Positions 63,222 through 63,251 of a DNA stretch of 63,251 nucleotides are shown here, in pieces (the stretch's first letter is position 1; each line of letters opens with the position of its first letter). This DNA is from Aplysia californica (lineage: Eukaryota; Mollusca; Gastropoda; Aplysiida; Aplysiidae): NCBI RefSeq assembly GCF_000002075.1, contig NW_004797308.1, positions 2,057,832-2,121,082 on the forward strand. The letters are read 5' to 3'. A model generated the notes under the pieces. It was not told where the DNA came from and ran no database searches. It saw only the letters and a list, made by a program, of their open reading frames with translations. The position numbers and the translations under genes are program-made.

Positions 63222-63251
63222 GGGTGGGTGTGTGTGTGTGTGTGTGTGTGT
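63222..63251. repeat. (GT)n microsatellite at the window edge
   Basis: GT repeat running off the end. Confidence 0.95.

Noticed and set aside
1-63251. CRISPR arrays, operons, bacterial genes
   Set aside because: Spliced exons, SINEs and animal transposons show a eukaryotic nuclear locus; tandem repeats here lack the repeat-spacer form of CRISPR.

Overview
This is a window of an animal nuclear genome: intron-rich genes, many SINEs and microsatellites, several DNA transposons, and two assembly gaps (exactly 100 N at 13468-13567 and 417 N at 46566-46982). A mollusc, probably a gastropod, fits best. The main hint is a transposon carrying a RAG1 N-terminus-like zinc region, a type I recall being described from the sea slug Aplysia. 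This placement is inference. No LTR retroelement or virus-like element was recognised.

Layout. (1) 1-13467, + strand: seven internal exons (2033-13273) of a Ral GTPase-activating protein alpha subunit (RALGAPA1-like). They are interrupted by a piggyBac element with an apparently intact two-exon transposase (6782-10613) and accompanied by large minisatellites. (2) 100-N gap. (3) 14975-28184, - strand: seven phase-consistent exons for the N-terminal 284 residues of a PAT1 mRNA-decapping factor (PATL1). Its introns carry a RAG1-N-like transposon (20425-22478), a piggyBac-type MITE (19865-19954) and SINEs. RALGAPA1 and PATL1 face each other and both break off at the gap, so the join is either missing sequence or a misjoin. 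(4) 28606-38802, + strand: an apparently complete eight-exon DEAF1-like SAND-domain transcription factor of 490 residues with no MYND finger. It is head-to-head with PATL1 across about 420 bp. (5) 38803-49800: SINEs, a Mutator-like transposon (39701-42634), a deleted mariner (47080-47913) and a gap. (6) 49800-63251: AT-rich sequence, probably 3' UTR and introns of an unidentified - strand gene; a likely terminal exon (58048-58203) and a likely internal exon (63128-63182) can be seen.

The most unusual observation is a recurrent one. In two unrelated genes the last part of an exon, together with its 5' splice site, has been tandemly amplified into the downstream intron: RALGAPA1 exons ending at 4569 (3 copies), 5237 (4), 11504 (16) and perhaps 6076 (2), and DEAF1 exons ending at 34438 (about 6, decaying) and 35079 (about 8). 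In one case (intron 5238-5873) all four donors are in one frame, and the whole 636-nt intron is an open reading frame joining its two exons.

The genes do not form one pathway: RALGAPA1 acts in Ral GTPase signalling, PATL1 in mRNA decay and P-bodies, DEAF1 in transcription. Their adjacency is positional, except for the probably shared DEAF1/PATL1 promoter.
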